The notes: generated from the sequence alone by a model not told the origin. Positions 45,334 to 54,185 are shown, counted from the stretch's first letter. The stretch is 64,000 bases of DNA from an uncultured Hoeflea sp. (GCF_947501405.1 NZ_CANMVK010000002.1:496001-560000), one strand, 5' to 3'. Made by a program: numbers and translations.

Positions 45334-46611
45334 ATGAGCGACGCAGCCAGAACCGAAATCGACCTGCATGAGGACGCGATCCTGCCGGCCAACAATCCGG
45401 AGATCACTCCATTTGCCGAATTGTCGCGGCTGATGGTGATTGGCCTCGACGTCAACCAGGGCAACAGGGCGTTGTGGACCGCACAGACCGAACCCAACGG
45501 GGCATGGAGCGGCGATTGGGCGCCAATCAACGAAACCGCCTATCTGGTGCTCGGCACCGGCTCGACCACCGATGGCCGTGTGGCCATGGTCGCGCAAACC
45601 AAGAATGCGCCACTCGAAGTCCACTATATCGACGAGGCGCCACAGGGCCCCGGCGGCGCCGAGCGCTGGAACGCGCCGGTGAACCTTGGCATGCCCGACG
45701 GTCTGGCCGGTTTTCACCAGTTCGAGATGACGCGTGACGCCGATGGCCGGATCGAGATCTTCGGCGTCGATGATTCCGGTGGCAATGTCTGGTGGATCTA
45801 TCAGAACCCGCCAAAGATCGTCGACAAGACCGAGCAGGTGACGCCGCCCGGCGCAAAGGAGCCGATCACCGTGCATGTCAAGGTGGCAGAGCCGCCGGAC
45901 AAACCCTGGAGTGACTGGATTCCGCTGGCGGGACAGCATGTTTCGGGCATTACTGTCTCCAACAATGCCGATGGCCGCGTTGTGGTGATCGGTCTGGGGC
46001 AGGACCCCAAGGACCGCGCGGTCTATGTCAATCAGGAAAAGACCGGCACGTCTCTGGCCCCCGGTGACTGGACAGGCTGGGTGCGGATCGACAATGCCAT
46101 GAGCGGCGGAGCCGGCTCTTTGCCCACCGCGGTGCTCGACAAGCAGGGCGCGGTCAATATCTTCATGGTCGGCAATCTGGCCGAAGTGGTGCAGACCCGC
46201 CAGCAGCCGCCCGGCGGCGACACCTGGACGGAATGGGTGCGCCCCGGAATGACCGGCAGTGTGCTGTTCAACGTCACCTCCGCAATCGATGGCGATGGAC
46301 ATATTTCGCTCATGGCCGTCGGTGAGCATGCACAGCTGTTTTACAATCAGCAGCTTGTGTCGCTCACCCAGCAATGGTCGGGCTGGGAACAGGTCGGCAA
46401 GGTTGAGGATTTCGGCGCGATTGCCATGGACTACAACGCCGATGGGCGGCTCACCTATTTCCAGGGAATGAGCAAGACCAACAGCCTCAAGATCGTATCG
46501 CAATACGTCATCGATTCGACAAGCTGGTCCGCCGGATGGACCATGCTGGCTGACAATGGCATCTTCACCTATGGCGTTGTCCGTGATCTGACACCGCCCG
46601 AAAAAAGCTGA
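45334..46611 (+). CDS. Six-repeat beta-propeller protein (PLL/tectonin-like)
   Basis: 425 aa with no signal peptide. About six repeats each carry a DGR-type strand turn (TTDGRVAMV, DADGRIEIF, NADGRVVVI, DKQGAVNIF, DGDGHISLM, NADGRLTYF) followed by a W-x2-W element (WSGDW, WSDWI, WTGWV, WTEWV, WSGWE, WSAGW). This is the pattern of PLL-like or tectonin beta-propellers, often glycan- or protein-binding. AAGGAG precedes the ATG at 45334. It follows the three collar genes by 42 bp, so it may be the recognition partner or cargo of the collar proteins. Ligand unknown. Confidence 0.75.
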   Translation: MSDAARTEIDLHEDAILPANNPEITPFAELSRLMVIGLDVNQGNRALWTAQTEPNGAWSGDWAPINETAYLVLGTGSTTDGRVAMVAQTKNAPLEVHYIDEAPQGPGGAERWNAPVNLGMPDGLAGFHQFEMTRDADGRIEIFGVDDSGGNVWWIYQNPPKIVDKTEQVTPPGAKEPITVHVKVAEPPDKPWSDWIPLAGQHVSGITVSNNADGRVVVIGLGQDPKDRAVYVNQEKTGTSLAPGDWTGWVRIDNAMSGGAGSLPTAVLDKQGAVNIFMVGNLAEVVQTRQQPPGGDTWTEWVRPGMTGSVLFNVTSAIDGDGHISLMAVGEHAQLFYNQQLVSLTQQWSGWEQVGKVEDFGAIAMDYNADGRLTYFQGMSKTNSLKIVSQYVIDSTSWSAGWTMLADNGIFTYGVVRDLTPPEKS

Positions 46612-46633
46612 ATTGAGCCCGGCCGCAGGACGG

Positions 46634-47155
46634 ATGGACAAGACTGATGCGCCGTTGCCCGATTATGCCCGGGCTGCGGCGCTCGGCATTGTGCTGCGTC
46701 CGATGACAACTGCGGATCTGGGGTTCCTCTCCGCGCTCTATGCCTCGACCCGCACCGGGGAACTTGCGCATCTGCCCTGGAGCGAGGCCGAGAAGGCGAG
46801 CTTTCTGGAGATGCAGTTTCAGGCCCAGCACGCGCATTACCAGAAGCACTATCCCGATGCGTGGTGGCTGATTGTCGAAAGCGATGGCGAACCCGCCGGG
46901 CGGCTTTACATCGAGGAATGGCCGAGCGAGCAGCGCATAATCGACATCGCCATGCTGCCCGGCTTCCGCGGACGGGGTCTCGGCGGCGCGCTTTTGCGCG
47001 ATATCAAGGACGACGCCGGTTCGCGCGGAAAGGCGGTCGGCATTCATGTCGAAAAAGCCAATCCGGCGATGCGCCTCTACCACCGGCTCGGCTTCGAAAC
47101 GCTGGAGGACAAGGGCGTTTACGACCTTCTTCGCTGGTCACCGCCGGGCGGCTGA
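46634..47155 (+). CDS. GNAT-family N-acetyltransferase
   Basis: 173 aa. The GNAT fold shows GRLYIEEW, the IIDIAMLPGFRGRGLGGALL acetyl-CoA loop and NPAMRLYHRLGFETLEDKG. I start at the ATG at 46634 (AGGACGG upstream), 23 bp after the propeller gene, so it is probably the last gene of the collar operon. It may acetylate one of the operon proteins, but there is no direct evidence. Confidence 0.8.
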   Translation: MDKTDAPLPDYARAAALGIVLRPMTTADLGFLSALYASTRTGELAHLPWSEAEKASFLEMQFQAQHAHYQKHYPDAWWLIVESDGEPAGRLYIEEWPSEQRIIDIAMLPGFRGRGLGGALLRDIKDDAGSRGKAVGIHVEKANPAMRLYHRLGFETLEDKGVYDLLRWSPPGG

Positions 47156-47281
47156 TCTTCAGGCGCGGCCGGTCGCGGATGCATCGTGCCGAGGCAGATA
47201 TCGCATCCCGAAACACCGCCGCGGCATGGTCTAATTAGAACGGCGACCATCGCCTCGGTCGAGGCATTCAAGGCGGGCCGG

Positions 47282-47569
47282 TTAGGTGAAGACCGCCTCG
47301 TAATGCACCCCTTCGCTGACCTGCCCCACAGGAACGATGAACAATTCGAGCTCGCCCAGCTGCTCGTTTTTCATCACATAGCTGCCCTGGGGCAAGATCG
47401 TGTCGCTGTCGGATTGCCACAGCAGCGAAAACGAACCGCCCATCCGTTCGCCCTTGCCCTTGCGCACGATTTCGATCAGCCGCAATTGCAGCGCCGGTTC
47501 GACCGACATCAAGGTGAAGGTCTCGCCCTCGAGTGTATCGAAGCGGTCTGCGGTCAGCTCGGACATCAT
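47282..47569 (-). CDS. Small beta-rich protein, DUF6916-like
   Basis: 95 aa. The pattern FDTLEGETFTLMS, ...GSFSLLWQSDSDTILPQGSYVM, ELELFIVPVGQ and a final YEAVF fits the DUF6916 family as I recall it, which tends to lie near stand-alone tail-collar genes. No function is known. It overlaps the preceding pentapeptide-like gene by four bases and is convergent with the collar operon. Confidence 0.65.
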   Translation of the reverse strand: MMSELTADRFDTLEGETFTLMSVEPALQLRLIEIVRKGKGERMGGSFSLLWQSDSDTILPQGSYVMKNEQLGELELFIVPVGQVSEGVHYEAVFT

Positions 47570-47997
47570 GAGGATGGTTCCTGTTTTGGGATGCGAAAAA
47601 TCCGCAAGGGCTTGAGATATCTTGCCGGCGAAGCCGATCCGCCGGCCTTGGCCCCGTCGCTGCTCGGCCGATCGGCGCCGGCCGTTGTGTCGCCCGGGAC
47701 GCCCGGAGACTGGCTGATCAGCGCACCGCGGCGGATTTCGTGAAAGGTGGATTCGATCATCCGGTCAAATCCTCCCTGATACATCCCCGACAAAAAGCCG
47801 ATGGTGTTGGCGGCCTCACCGCCGAACTGCCAGGCGCAATCGTCAAAACCGCAACCGGACAACTCAGGAATCTCGCCGCCCGAATAGATCATCGTGCATC
47901 GCAAAAACGTGCAGCCGGAAAAGACCGAGCCATCCAGCTTGACGGTCTCGTCAACAAAGCTCCGGCCGGAGAAGCTGCCCTGGACCTGCTGGGACAT
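47566..47997 (-). CDS. Pentapeptide-like hypothetical protein
   Basis: 143 aa. The first 60 residues have a loose pentapeptide-like rhythm (FSGRSFVDETVKLDGSVFSGCTF, then CTMIYSG, GCGFDDCAW) with four cysteines, then a helix containing MYQGGFDRMIESTFHEIRRG and a low-complexity basic tail. I do not recognise a named family. Lies between the IalB-like and DUF6916-like genes with 8-bp spacing and 4-bp overlap, so it is probably co-transcribed. Confidence 0.6.
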   Translation of the reverse strand: MSQQVQGSFSGRSFVDETVKLDGSVFSGCTFLRCTMIYSGGEIPELSGCGFDDCAWQFGGEAANTIGFLSGMYQGGFDRMIESTFHEIRRGALISQSPGVPGDTTAGADRPSSDGAKAGGSASPARYLKPLRIFRIPKQEPSS

Positions 47998-48005
47998 CGC
48001 CGGGG

Positions 48006-48560
48006 TCAGTCTGCGGCGAGTTTGTCGTAAGCGGTGGAAAAGCCGATCAGGCCGATCGGCACCGCGAAAGTCTGCCCCGACATTGCATAAAATGTGATCT
48101 TGACGGTGTTGCCCGCCCTGAAATCGGCAAGCAGCTCATCGCTGATCGGAAGGTTGGAAAAAGCGCCCTGCGGATTGCTGGTTTGCACCGGCACGTTGAT
48201 TGTCTCCTTGTCGTCGATCTGTACCTCCACGCCCTTGGCGAAATCGACTCCATGCGGCAGCGCCAGCGTCAGCATGTGGTTGGCCACATCCTGCTGCGGG
48301 CGGACCATCACGGTCAGGAGCCGCTGGTTGGTCTCGGCCACCACGACATTTTGCATCATCTGGCACACCAGTGGCGCATCGGCGGTGTCGCCCGCGCCGC
48401 AATTCACCGCCCAGTTGTTTTTCGGCCGCTCGGCAGTTGAGGCGGAGGTCTCGGATGTTTGCGCCTGTGCGCCCGGCGCCATGGCCAATGCAACGGCTGC
48501 GCAGACGGCAAGTGCCAGCGATCGGAGGTAAGAAGAGGTCAAATATATGCTCCCGGTCAT
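48006..48560 (-). CDS. Invasion-associated locus B (IalB) family periplasmic protein
   Basis: 184 aa with a signal peptide (LALAVCAAVALAMAPGAQA, before QTSET). The mature part has the IalB pattern: NNWAVNCG, LVCQMMQNVVV and FYAMSGQTFAVPIGLIGFSTAYDKL at the end, with two cysteines (one each in the VNCG and VCQM motifs) that could pair. Named for a Bartonella gene linked to erythrocyte entry, the family is widespread in free-living alphaproteobacteria, so no virulence role is implied. First gene of the minus-strand trio. Confidence 0.85.
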   Translation of the reverse strand: MTGSIYLTSSYLRSLALAVCAAVALAMAPGAQAQTSETSASTAERPKNNWAVNCGAGDTADAPLVCQMMQNVVVAETNQRLLTVMVRPQQDVANHMLTLALPHGVDFAKGVEVQIDDKETINVPVQTSNPQGAFSNLPISDELLADFRAGNTVKITFYAMSGQTFAVPIGLIGFSTAYDKLAAD

Positions 48561-48858
48561 GCGGATTGTTATGTTGGAACTTTATCGCATCACGGGTGAT
48601 GTCTTACAAGCCGATTGTCTTCCCATGCGCGGATATCAGCCGCTGCGGCGCGAGTGATGTTCGGTCGGGATGCCGGGATCATGATCCATCTCCCGCTAAC
48701 CATGGCGGGCGAATGCGCGCGCTTTTTCCCATAAGCTGTGCTTTTTTGGCACAACGCATCATCCCCGCTGGCCGCGCTCAGGTCCGCGCGTCGGAAAATC
48801 CGGCCGCCGAAGCGACCGGCAAGGGGAGGGGGCTGATTTTGATGGAGAGATTGCGCTT
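48561..48858. other. Intergenic region, no gene seen
   Basis: 298 bp between divergent genes (IalB-like on the minus strand, a membrane protein on the plus). It must contain both promoters. I see no further gene or striking repeat. Confidence 0.4.
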
Positions 48859-49542
48859 ATGGGTATTTCAGGATTCGCAGGCTGGGATCATGGCCGCCAT
48901 CAGTCGCCGGAAGAAGAGCTTCCAAGGCTGTTTGTCTGGTTTGCCAGCCTTTCTTCGGTCGCCGTGGTATTGAGCATCTTCGCCTCGGTCTACCTGTCGC
49001 CTGCCGACGATCCGACCTTTCAGTTCTCCGAAGAAGGCATCAACACTGCGCTTTCGGCTATCTGCATGGCGATGGCCGGGGTGAGTGCGGCGCTGGTGTT
49101 CTATCTGCGCGCCAGAACCTTCGACTATGGCGCTCTGTTCTGGCTGCTGCTGGCCGCGGGTTGCATCTTCCTGTCGCTTGACGAACAACTGGGCTTTCAT
49201 GAACGCGGTGGGGCAATGCTCGATGCAAGCAGCCTTGGCGGGCTGGAGGGCTTTCGCAACTGGAACGACATCATCGTGATTGCCTATGGTTTTGTTGTGC
49301 TGGCGGTGGCTGGCCTGTTCGGCCGCGAAATCCTCAGCTCCAGAACCTTTGCCGCGCTGCTGGCCATCGGTTTCGGGTTCTTCGCCATTCACACCGCCGT
49401 CGACAGCATGGTTCCAAGCTCGTTTGTCTGGAAGGATGTGCCGGAGGAGGGCAGCAAGCTGATCAGCGTGTTCTTCCTGTTCCTGGCCACCAGCGCCCGG
49501 CTGGTGCTGCTGATTGAGGAAATGCTGCGCGCACGCCGCTAA
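48859..49542 (+). CDS. Six-helix membrane protein of unknown function
   Basis: 227 aa. After a polar N-terminus there are about six hydrophobic segments. Between the third helix and the following loop lies LSLDEQLGFHERGG, and a further acidic/His-containing FFAIHTAVDSM follows; clusters of Asp/Glu/His near the membrane could bind a metal, as in some membrane hydrolases, but no known motif fits firmly. Starts at ATG 48859; the upstream GGAGAG is 10-14 bases away. Confidence 0.7.
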   Translation: MGISGFAGWDHGRHQSPEEELPRLFVWFASLSSVAVVLSIFASVYLSPADDPTFQFSEEGINTALSAICMAMAGVSAALVFYLRARTFDYGALFWLLLAAGCIFLSLDEQLGFHERGGAMLDASSLGGLEGFRNWNDIIVIAYGFVVLAVAGLFGREILSSRTFAALLAIGFGFFAIHTAVDSMVPSSFVWKDVPEEGSKLISVFFLFLATSARLVLLIEEMLRARR

Positions 49543-49795
49543 GCAGTCGACCAACGCAGCCGTCGGCCGGGTTTTGCGCCGGCGGCTCTCTGGATTTCTT
49601 CCCGCGGTCACGCAGCATCGAGTTTCTCTGGCACGAAGCTCAGGCTTGAACCGGTACCTTTTGTGACCGGGTTCAAGGCCCTGCCGGCCATCATCTTTCC
49701 GGACTGACAGCGCCGGCCGCCTTAAATGCAAGTTGGACACTACGCCTGCAGCGCTTGACTTGTGACGGTGCATCCAAAATACTCCATGATGTATC

Positions 49796-49812
49796 TAACT
49801 GGTTACTTATGG
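49796..49812. promoter_or_regulatory. Candidate TetR operator, site A (GMC oxidoreductase promoter)
   Basis: TAACTGGTTACTTATGG, ending six bases before the GMC start codon at 49819. It shares TAACTGGTTA and ACTTA with sites C and D but lacks four bases between them. Its position at the ribosome site fits repression. Confidence 0.5.
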
Positions 49813-49818
49813 TGTGGA

Positions 49819-51477
49819 ATGGAGTTTGACTTTGTCATTGTCGGCGGTGGTTCCGCGGGCTGTGTGCTGGCCAACCGGTTGTCTGAATATCCGGCCAATT
49901 CGGTGCTGCTGGTCGAAGCCGGCGGCCGGGACCTCAGCCCGTTGTTCCACTGGCCCGCGGGCTTTGCCAAAATGACCAAGGGCATGGCCAGCTGGGGCTG
50001 GTCGACCGTGCCGCAGACCCATCTTGGGGGCCGCAGCCTCTGGTTCACCCAGGCGCGAGTGATTGGCGGCGGGTCTTCCATCAATGCCCAGATTTACACA
50101 CGCGGCAATGCCTGTGACTACGACGCCTGGGCAGATGAAGAGGGCTGCGAAGGCTGGAGCTACCGCGAGGTGCTGCCCTATTTCAAACGCGCTGAAGGCC
50201 ACGAGAAACTGCGTGATGCCTACCACTCCGGCGACGGCCCGCTCGGCGTATCGGCGCCGCGCGGCGCGTTGCCGGTCTGCACAGCCTTCATCGAGGCGGC
50301 ACAGCAATACGGCATGCCGCCCAATCCGGATTTCAACGGCGCGACCCAGGCCGGGGCCGGCTTCTATCAACTGACCCAGAAAGATGTCCGGCGATCTTCA
50401 ACCGCGGTGGCCTATCTGCGGCCCGCCCTGCGCCGCGCCAATCTCAAGGTGATGACCGGCGCCCACGCCGCCCGTATCCACATTGAGGAAGGACGGGCCG
50501 CGGCACTGGACATCCGCCGCAACAACCGGCTTGAGACGGTCAGGGCGACGCGCGAAGTGATCCTGAGTTCCGGCGCCGTCGGCTCGCCGCGGCTGCTGAT
50601 GCTTTCAGGCATAGGCCCGGCGGAGCATCTGCGCCAGATGGGCCTGGACGTCGTCCATGATCTGCCCGGTGTGGGATCCAACCTTCAGGATCACATCGAT
50701 CTCTGCGCCATTTCCGAATGCACCGGGCGTCACAGCTATGATGGCGTTGACCGTCTCGACCGCACCATTCTTGCCGGGCTGCAATATCTTCTGTTCAAGT
50801 CCGGCCCGGTGACCGCTTCGCTGTTTGAAACCGGCGGCTTCTGGTACGCCGATGAGACGGCGCGATCGCCCGATATCCAGTTTCATCTGGGTCAGGGGTC
50901 CGGGATCGAAAAGGGCATCGCAAAGATCAATGGGGCGGGCATCACCCTCAATTCCGCCTTCCTGCGGCCGCGGTCGCGCGGAACCGTGCGGCTGGCCAGC
51001 AACGATCCGGATGCGGCCCCGTTGATTGATCCGAACTACTGGGCCGACCCCTATGATCTCGAGATGTCGCTCAAGGGGCTGGAGATGGCGCGAGAGATCC
51101 TGCGCCAGCTGGCGCTCAGGCCATATGTGCGCAAGGAAGTGCTGCCGGGTCCTCAAGTCACAAGCCGTGATGCGCTGATCGATTATGCCTGCAGCGTCGC
51201 CAAGACCGACCATCACCCGGTGGGCACCTGCAAGATGGGCCACGACCCGATGGCCGTCGTAACGCCGGATCTCAAGCTGGTCGGCATCGAAGGCCTGCGC
51301 GTTTGCGACGCCTCGGTGATGCCGGCAATTCCGTCCTCCAACACCAATGCGCCCACCATCATGATCGCCGAGAAAGCGGCTGATGCAATCCTCGGACGGG
51401 CGCCGCTTCCGGCGGCCGATTTAGCCAGCCAATCCGACAGCCAATCCGACAGCCAGGCTCCCGGCCGGGCCGGCTGA
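49819..51477 (+). CDS. GMC-family flavin alcohol oxidoreductase (choline dehydrogenase-like)
   Basis: 552 aa. N-terminal FAD-binding motif DFVIVGGGSAGCVLANRLSE, the second GMC signature QARVIGGGSSINAQIYTRG and the C-terminal catalytic histidine region DHHPVGTCKMG followed by NTNAPTIMIAEKAAD. It oxidises a primary alcohol or sugar hydroxyl to aldehyde or ketone, passing electrons to a quinone or oxygen; the substrate is unknown. I start at 49819, directly before the FAD motif. An odd low-complexity tail (SQSDSQSDSQ) ends the protein. Paralogue of the gene at 61264. Confidence 0.88.
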   Translation: MEFDFVIVGGGSAGCVLANRLSEYPANSVLLVEAGGRDLSPLFHWPAGFAKMTKGMASWGWSTVPQTHLGGRSLWFTQARVIGGGSSINAQIYTRGNACDYDAWADEEGCEGWSYREVLPYFKRAEGHEKLRDAYHSGDGPLGVSAPRGALPVCTAFIEAAQQYGMPPNPDFNGATQAGAGFYQLTQKDVRRSSTAVAYLRPALRRANLKVMTGAHAARIHIEEGRAAALDIRRNNRLETVRATREVILSSGAVGSPRLLMLSGIGPAEHLRQMGLDVVHDLPGVGSNLQDHIDLCAISECTGRHSYDGVDRLDRTILAGLQYLLFKSGPVTASLFETGGFWYADETARSPDIQFHLGQGSGIEKGIAKINGAGITLNSAFLRPRSRGTVRLASNDPDAAPLIDPNYWADPYDLEMSLKGLEMAREILRQLALRPYVRKEVLPGPQVTSRDALIDYACSVAKTDHHPVGTCKMGHDPMAVVTPDLKLVGIEGLRVCDASVMPAIPSSNTNAPTIMIAEKAADAILGRAPLPAADLASQSDSQSDSQAPGRAG

Positions 51478-51541
51478 GCCAACCCGCATTCCGGCTCGCG
51501 CTCCATGGCGGCGACCGGTCGCAAACCAGAAAGACGAAACC

Positions 51542-51976
51542 ATGACCGTGATCACCCGCACCGATATCGCCCCTGAAACTGCCCGGGCGCTGGTCCAGGC
51601 GGCGATCGACCACGCCGTGCGGCAGGGCTGGGAAGTGGCGGTTGCCGTGGTCGACCGCAACGGCCTGATGGTGGCCTTCTGCCGGACCGCCGATGTCACC
51701 GTGCCGGCCATCGATTTTGCTCTGGACAAGGCCTACACCGCGGCCACCTTGCGCCGTTCGACGAAGAGTTTTTTCGAACGCTCCCAGGAGAACCCGTCAT
51801 TGGCCGCGGGCCTGGCCAACCGCCCGCGGCTGATGCTCTGGTCGGGCGGGCTGCCGCTCTTCCATAAGGGCCATTGCGTGGGAGGCATTGGCGTGTCGGG
51901 AGCCAAGGATTTCCAGGATGTCGAATGTGCCGAGGCGGCCATCACCGAACTCGGTCTGGCAACCAGCGCCGGCTGA
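51542..51976 (+). CDS. GlcG/HbpS-family protein (DUF336)
   Basis: 144 aa, covering the whole family: LVQAAIDHAVRQGWEVAVAVVDRNG at the start and HCVGGIGVSGAKDFQDVECAEAA at the end. Members include HbpS, a haem-binding protein, and GlcG of glycolate operons; a role in redox or cofactor handling beside oxidoreductases is often suggested but unproven. Follows the GMC gene by 64 bp. Confidence 0.85.
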   Translation: MTVITRTDIAPETARALVQAAIDHAVRQGWEVAVAVVDRNGLMVAFCRTADVTVPAIDFALDKAYTAATLRRSTKSFFERSQENPSLAAGLANRPRLMLWSGGLPLFHKGHCVGGIGVSGAKDFQDVECAEAAITELGLATSAG

Positions 51977-52052
51977 CAGGCGGTGCCGGTTCCGGCAGGC
52001 AGGCCGCCGACCGCGCGCTCCATGGCTTCAAGGCTCTGATCAGACAGTTCGA

Positions 52053-52694
52053 TCAGGGTTCGAGGCAGACCAGCCGCATCACCGTGTCGATGTTGAAATC
52101 GACCCGTTGTTCGAGCGCATCTTTGGCCATAAGATCGCGGTCATAGACGATCGCCCCGGTGTAGCGGTTGGTCAGGTAGTAATAGCCGATCGCCGCGATG
52201 GTGATGTTAAGTTGGGTCTCATCAATGCCGGGCCGGAACACGCCCTCGGCGACGCCCCGGTCGAGCAGCGTCTTGACCATCGAAACAAACCTGCGGCTGA
52301 CAACCGGGATCACTTCTGATTTTTTCAGATGCTTGGCGCGATGAAGGTTCTCGCTGTTGACCAGGGTGATGAACTCAGGGTTCTTGAGATAATAATCCCA
52401 GGTAAACCGCACCAGCGTTTCCAGCGCCTCGCGTGGTGGCAGCCGGTCGAGGTCCAGTTTTTGTTCGGCCGTTCGGATGTCGGTATAGGCCTCCTCCAGC
52501 ACCGCCTGAAACAGATCCTCCTTACCGCCGAAATAGTGATAGATCATTCGCTTGTTGGCGTTGGCGCGTTCGGCGATGTCATCCACCCGCGCGCCGCCAA
52601 GTCCGCTTTTGGCGAACTCCTTCTTGGCCGCGGCAAGGATGCGCTTGCGTGTGGCCTCGGCATCGCGCTGTTTCGGTTTTGGCGTGGTTTGCAT
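52053..52694 (-). CDS. TetR/AcrR-family transcriptional regulator
   Basis: 213 aa. N-terminal helix-turn-helix: RKRILAAAKKEFAKSGLGG, VDDIAERANANKRMIYHYFGGKEDLF. The ligand-binding half begins with PREALETLVRFTWDYYLKNPEF. It is divergent from the binding-protein gene and lies within the catabolic island, so it is the best candidate for binding the four repeated TAACTGGTTA-type sites. Inducer unknown, probably the imported compound or an aldehyde derived from it. Confidence 0.87.
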   Translation of the reverse strand: MQTTPKPKQRDAEATRKRILAAAKKEFAKSGLGGARVDDIAERANANKRMIYHYFGGKEDLFQAVLEEAYTDIRTAEQKLDLDRLPPREALETLVRFTWDYYLKNPEFITLVNSENLHRAKHLKKSEVIPVVSRRFVSMVKTLLDRGVAEGVFRPGIDETQLNITIAAIGYYYLTNRYTGAIVYDRDLMAKDALEQRVDFNIDTVMRLVCLEP

Positions 52695-53070
52695 GATCTG
52701 TCCGCTTCAACCCGGTTTGTGTCGTTCCCTTCCTATCCGACAACTGCGCCCGCGGTCAAAACTCCGGCTTGCAGCAGGGCGATCTCCCAACCACGACATA
52801 GCCGCGAGATGCTCGCGATCGCGCGACAACTTTACCGCGACTGGGCGACAATTCGGCGGAAGCCCGCAAATCGCGCGGCCGCATCCAGCGCGAGATCGCT
52901 TGACCTCTTCTTGCTTATGAAGTAACTAGTTAGTGCGTTAATCGACGCGCCGGATGTTTCACGCTGGCGCTGCAGGTTCCGTTCAGACCCCAAGACTGGA
53001 GTTGGCGCCCATTGCGGCGCAGGTCGTGGAAGGGGTCTGGATCGTTGGAGGAATGATGAGGGAGGATTCT
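52695..53070. promoter_or_regulatory. Divergent region between tetR and the ABC importer operon
   Basis: 376 bp with candidate operator B at 52923-52944. The rest shows no gene that I trust; a longer reading of the binding-protein frame from 52954 has no ribosome site. Confidence 0.5.
52923..52944. promoter_or_regulatory. Candidate TetR operator, site B (importer promoter)
   Basis: TAACTAGTTAGTGCGTTAAT with a perfectly palindromic core TAACTAGTTA (52923-52932). It lies 127 bp before the binding-protein start and 229 bp from the tetR start, so it could serve both promoters. Confidence 0.5.
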
Positions 53071-54180
53071 ATGTCATTCATCAAGAAGTTTATTGAGCAG
53101 GAAACCATCAACCGCCGTAACCTGCTCCTGGGAGCAGCTTATGGTGTCGGCGGCCTGGTGGCCGCAAAAACTCTTGGCGCGGGATCCGCGCAAGCCGCAT
53201 TGACTGATCCGGCGGTTGCCTGGAGCTACCGCAACCGCACCAACCCTTACTGGAACGAGATCGTCTCGGGCGGTGAGGCGTTTGTTGAGAGCCTAGGCAA
53301 ATCGAAGGATTTTCTGACCCACCTGATCAACGAAGGGTCATCTGAAAAGTCGCTGTCCGATGTCAAGTCGCTGCTTGCCAAGACCAATGGCAATCTGGCG
53401 CTGGCGATCGACACCAATGACGCGCCGAACGCCCGTCCGGTGGTCGAGTCGGTGGCCGAAGCGGGCGCTTATGTCTCCACGCTGTGGAACAAGACCGATG
53501 ATCTGCACCCTTGGGATTTCGGCGATAACTATGTCAGCCACATGAGCTGGTCTGATGAGGGGCCGGCAGAAAAGACCGCGCGAATCCTGCTCGACGCCAT
53601 GGGTGGCAAGGGCGGTGTGGTCCACCTTGGCGGCATCGCCTCCAACAATCCGGCCATCGAACGGCTCAACGGCCTCAAGAACGCGCTCAAGGATTACCCG
53701 GACGTTGAACTTCTCGATGCCCAGCCGGCGGACTGGGACACCCAGAAGGCCAATCAGGTGATGTCCTCGTTCCTGACCCGCTATGGTGACGAAATCACCG
53801 GCGTCCACTGCGCCAACGACACCATCGCCTACGGCGTGCTCGAGGCGCTGCGCGCCGAAGGCATTGAAGACATGCCGATCGTCTCCTATGACGGCAACCC
53901 GCAAGCCGTCGATCTGGTTGGTCAGGGCAAGATCCTGGCGACCGTGTTCACCAATCCGCACTGGGGTGGCGGCATCACCGCAGCACTTGCCTATCACGCG
54001 GCGATCGGCAGCTTCAAACCCTCCGAAGAGCCCAATGAGCACCGCGAGTTCTACGGCCCGACCGTGTTCATCACCCCGGACGACGCGGCGGAGTTCAAGA
54101 AGAGCTTCATCGAAAATGTGCCGACGTATGACTGGACCGACTTCTGGGGTCCATCCAACGGTCAGATCATGTACAAATAA
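53071..54180 (+). CDS. Sugar ABC transporter, periplasmic binding protein (CUT2 type)
   Basis: 369 aa. The leader INRRNLLLGAAYGVGGLVAAK is a plausible twin-arginine signal, ending near SAQAAL. The mature part has the periplasmic-binding-protein-I features of ribose-type systems: FVESLGKS, AEAGAYVSTLWN, GVVHLGGIASNNPAIERLNGLKNAL and GVHCANDTIAYGVLEALR. I start at the ATG at 53071, with GGGAGG five to six bases upstream. Delivers a sugar, polyol or similar ligand to the permeases downstream. A Tat leader, if real, would mean it folds before export, which is unusual for sugar-binding proteins. Confidence 0.82.
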   Translation: MSFIKKFIEQETINRRNLLLGAAYGVGGLVAAKTLGAGSAQAALTDPAVAWSYRNRTNPYWNEIVSGGEAFVESLGKSKDFLTHLINEGSSEKSLSDVKSLLAKTNGNLALAIDTNDAPNARPVVESVAEAGAYVSTLWNKTDDLHPWDFGDNYVSHMSWSDEGPAEKTARILLDAMGGKGGVVHLGGIASNNPAIERLNGLKNALKDYPDVELLDAQPADWDTQKANQVMSSFLTRYGDEITGVHCANDTIAYGVLEALRAEGIEDMPIVSYDGNPQAVDLVGQGKILATVFTNPHWGGGITAALAYHAAIGSFKPSEEPNEHREFYGPTVFITPDDAAEFKKSFIENVPTYDWTDFWGPSNGQIMYK

Positions 54181-54185
54181 GATCG

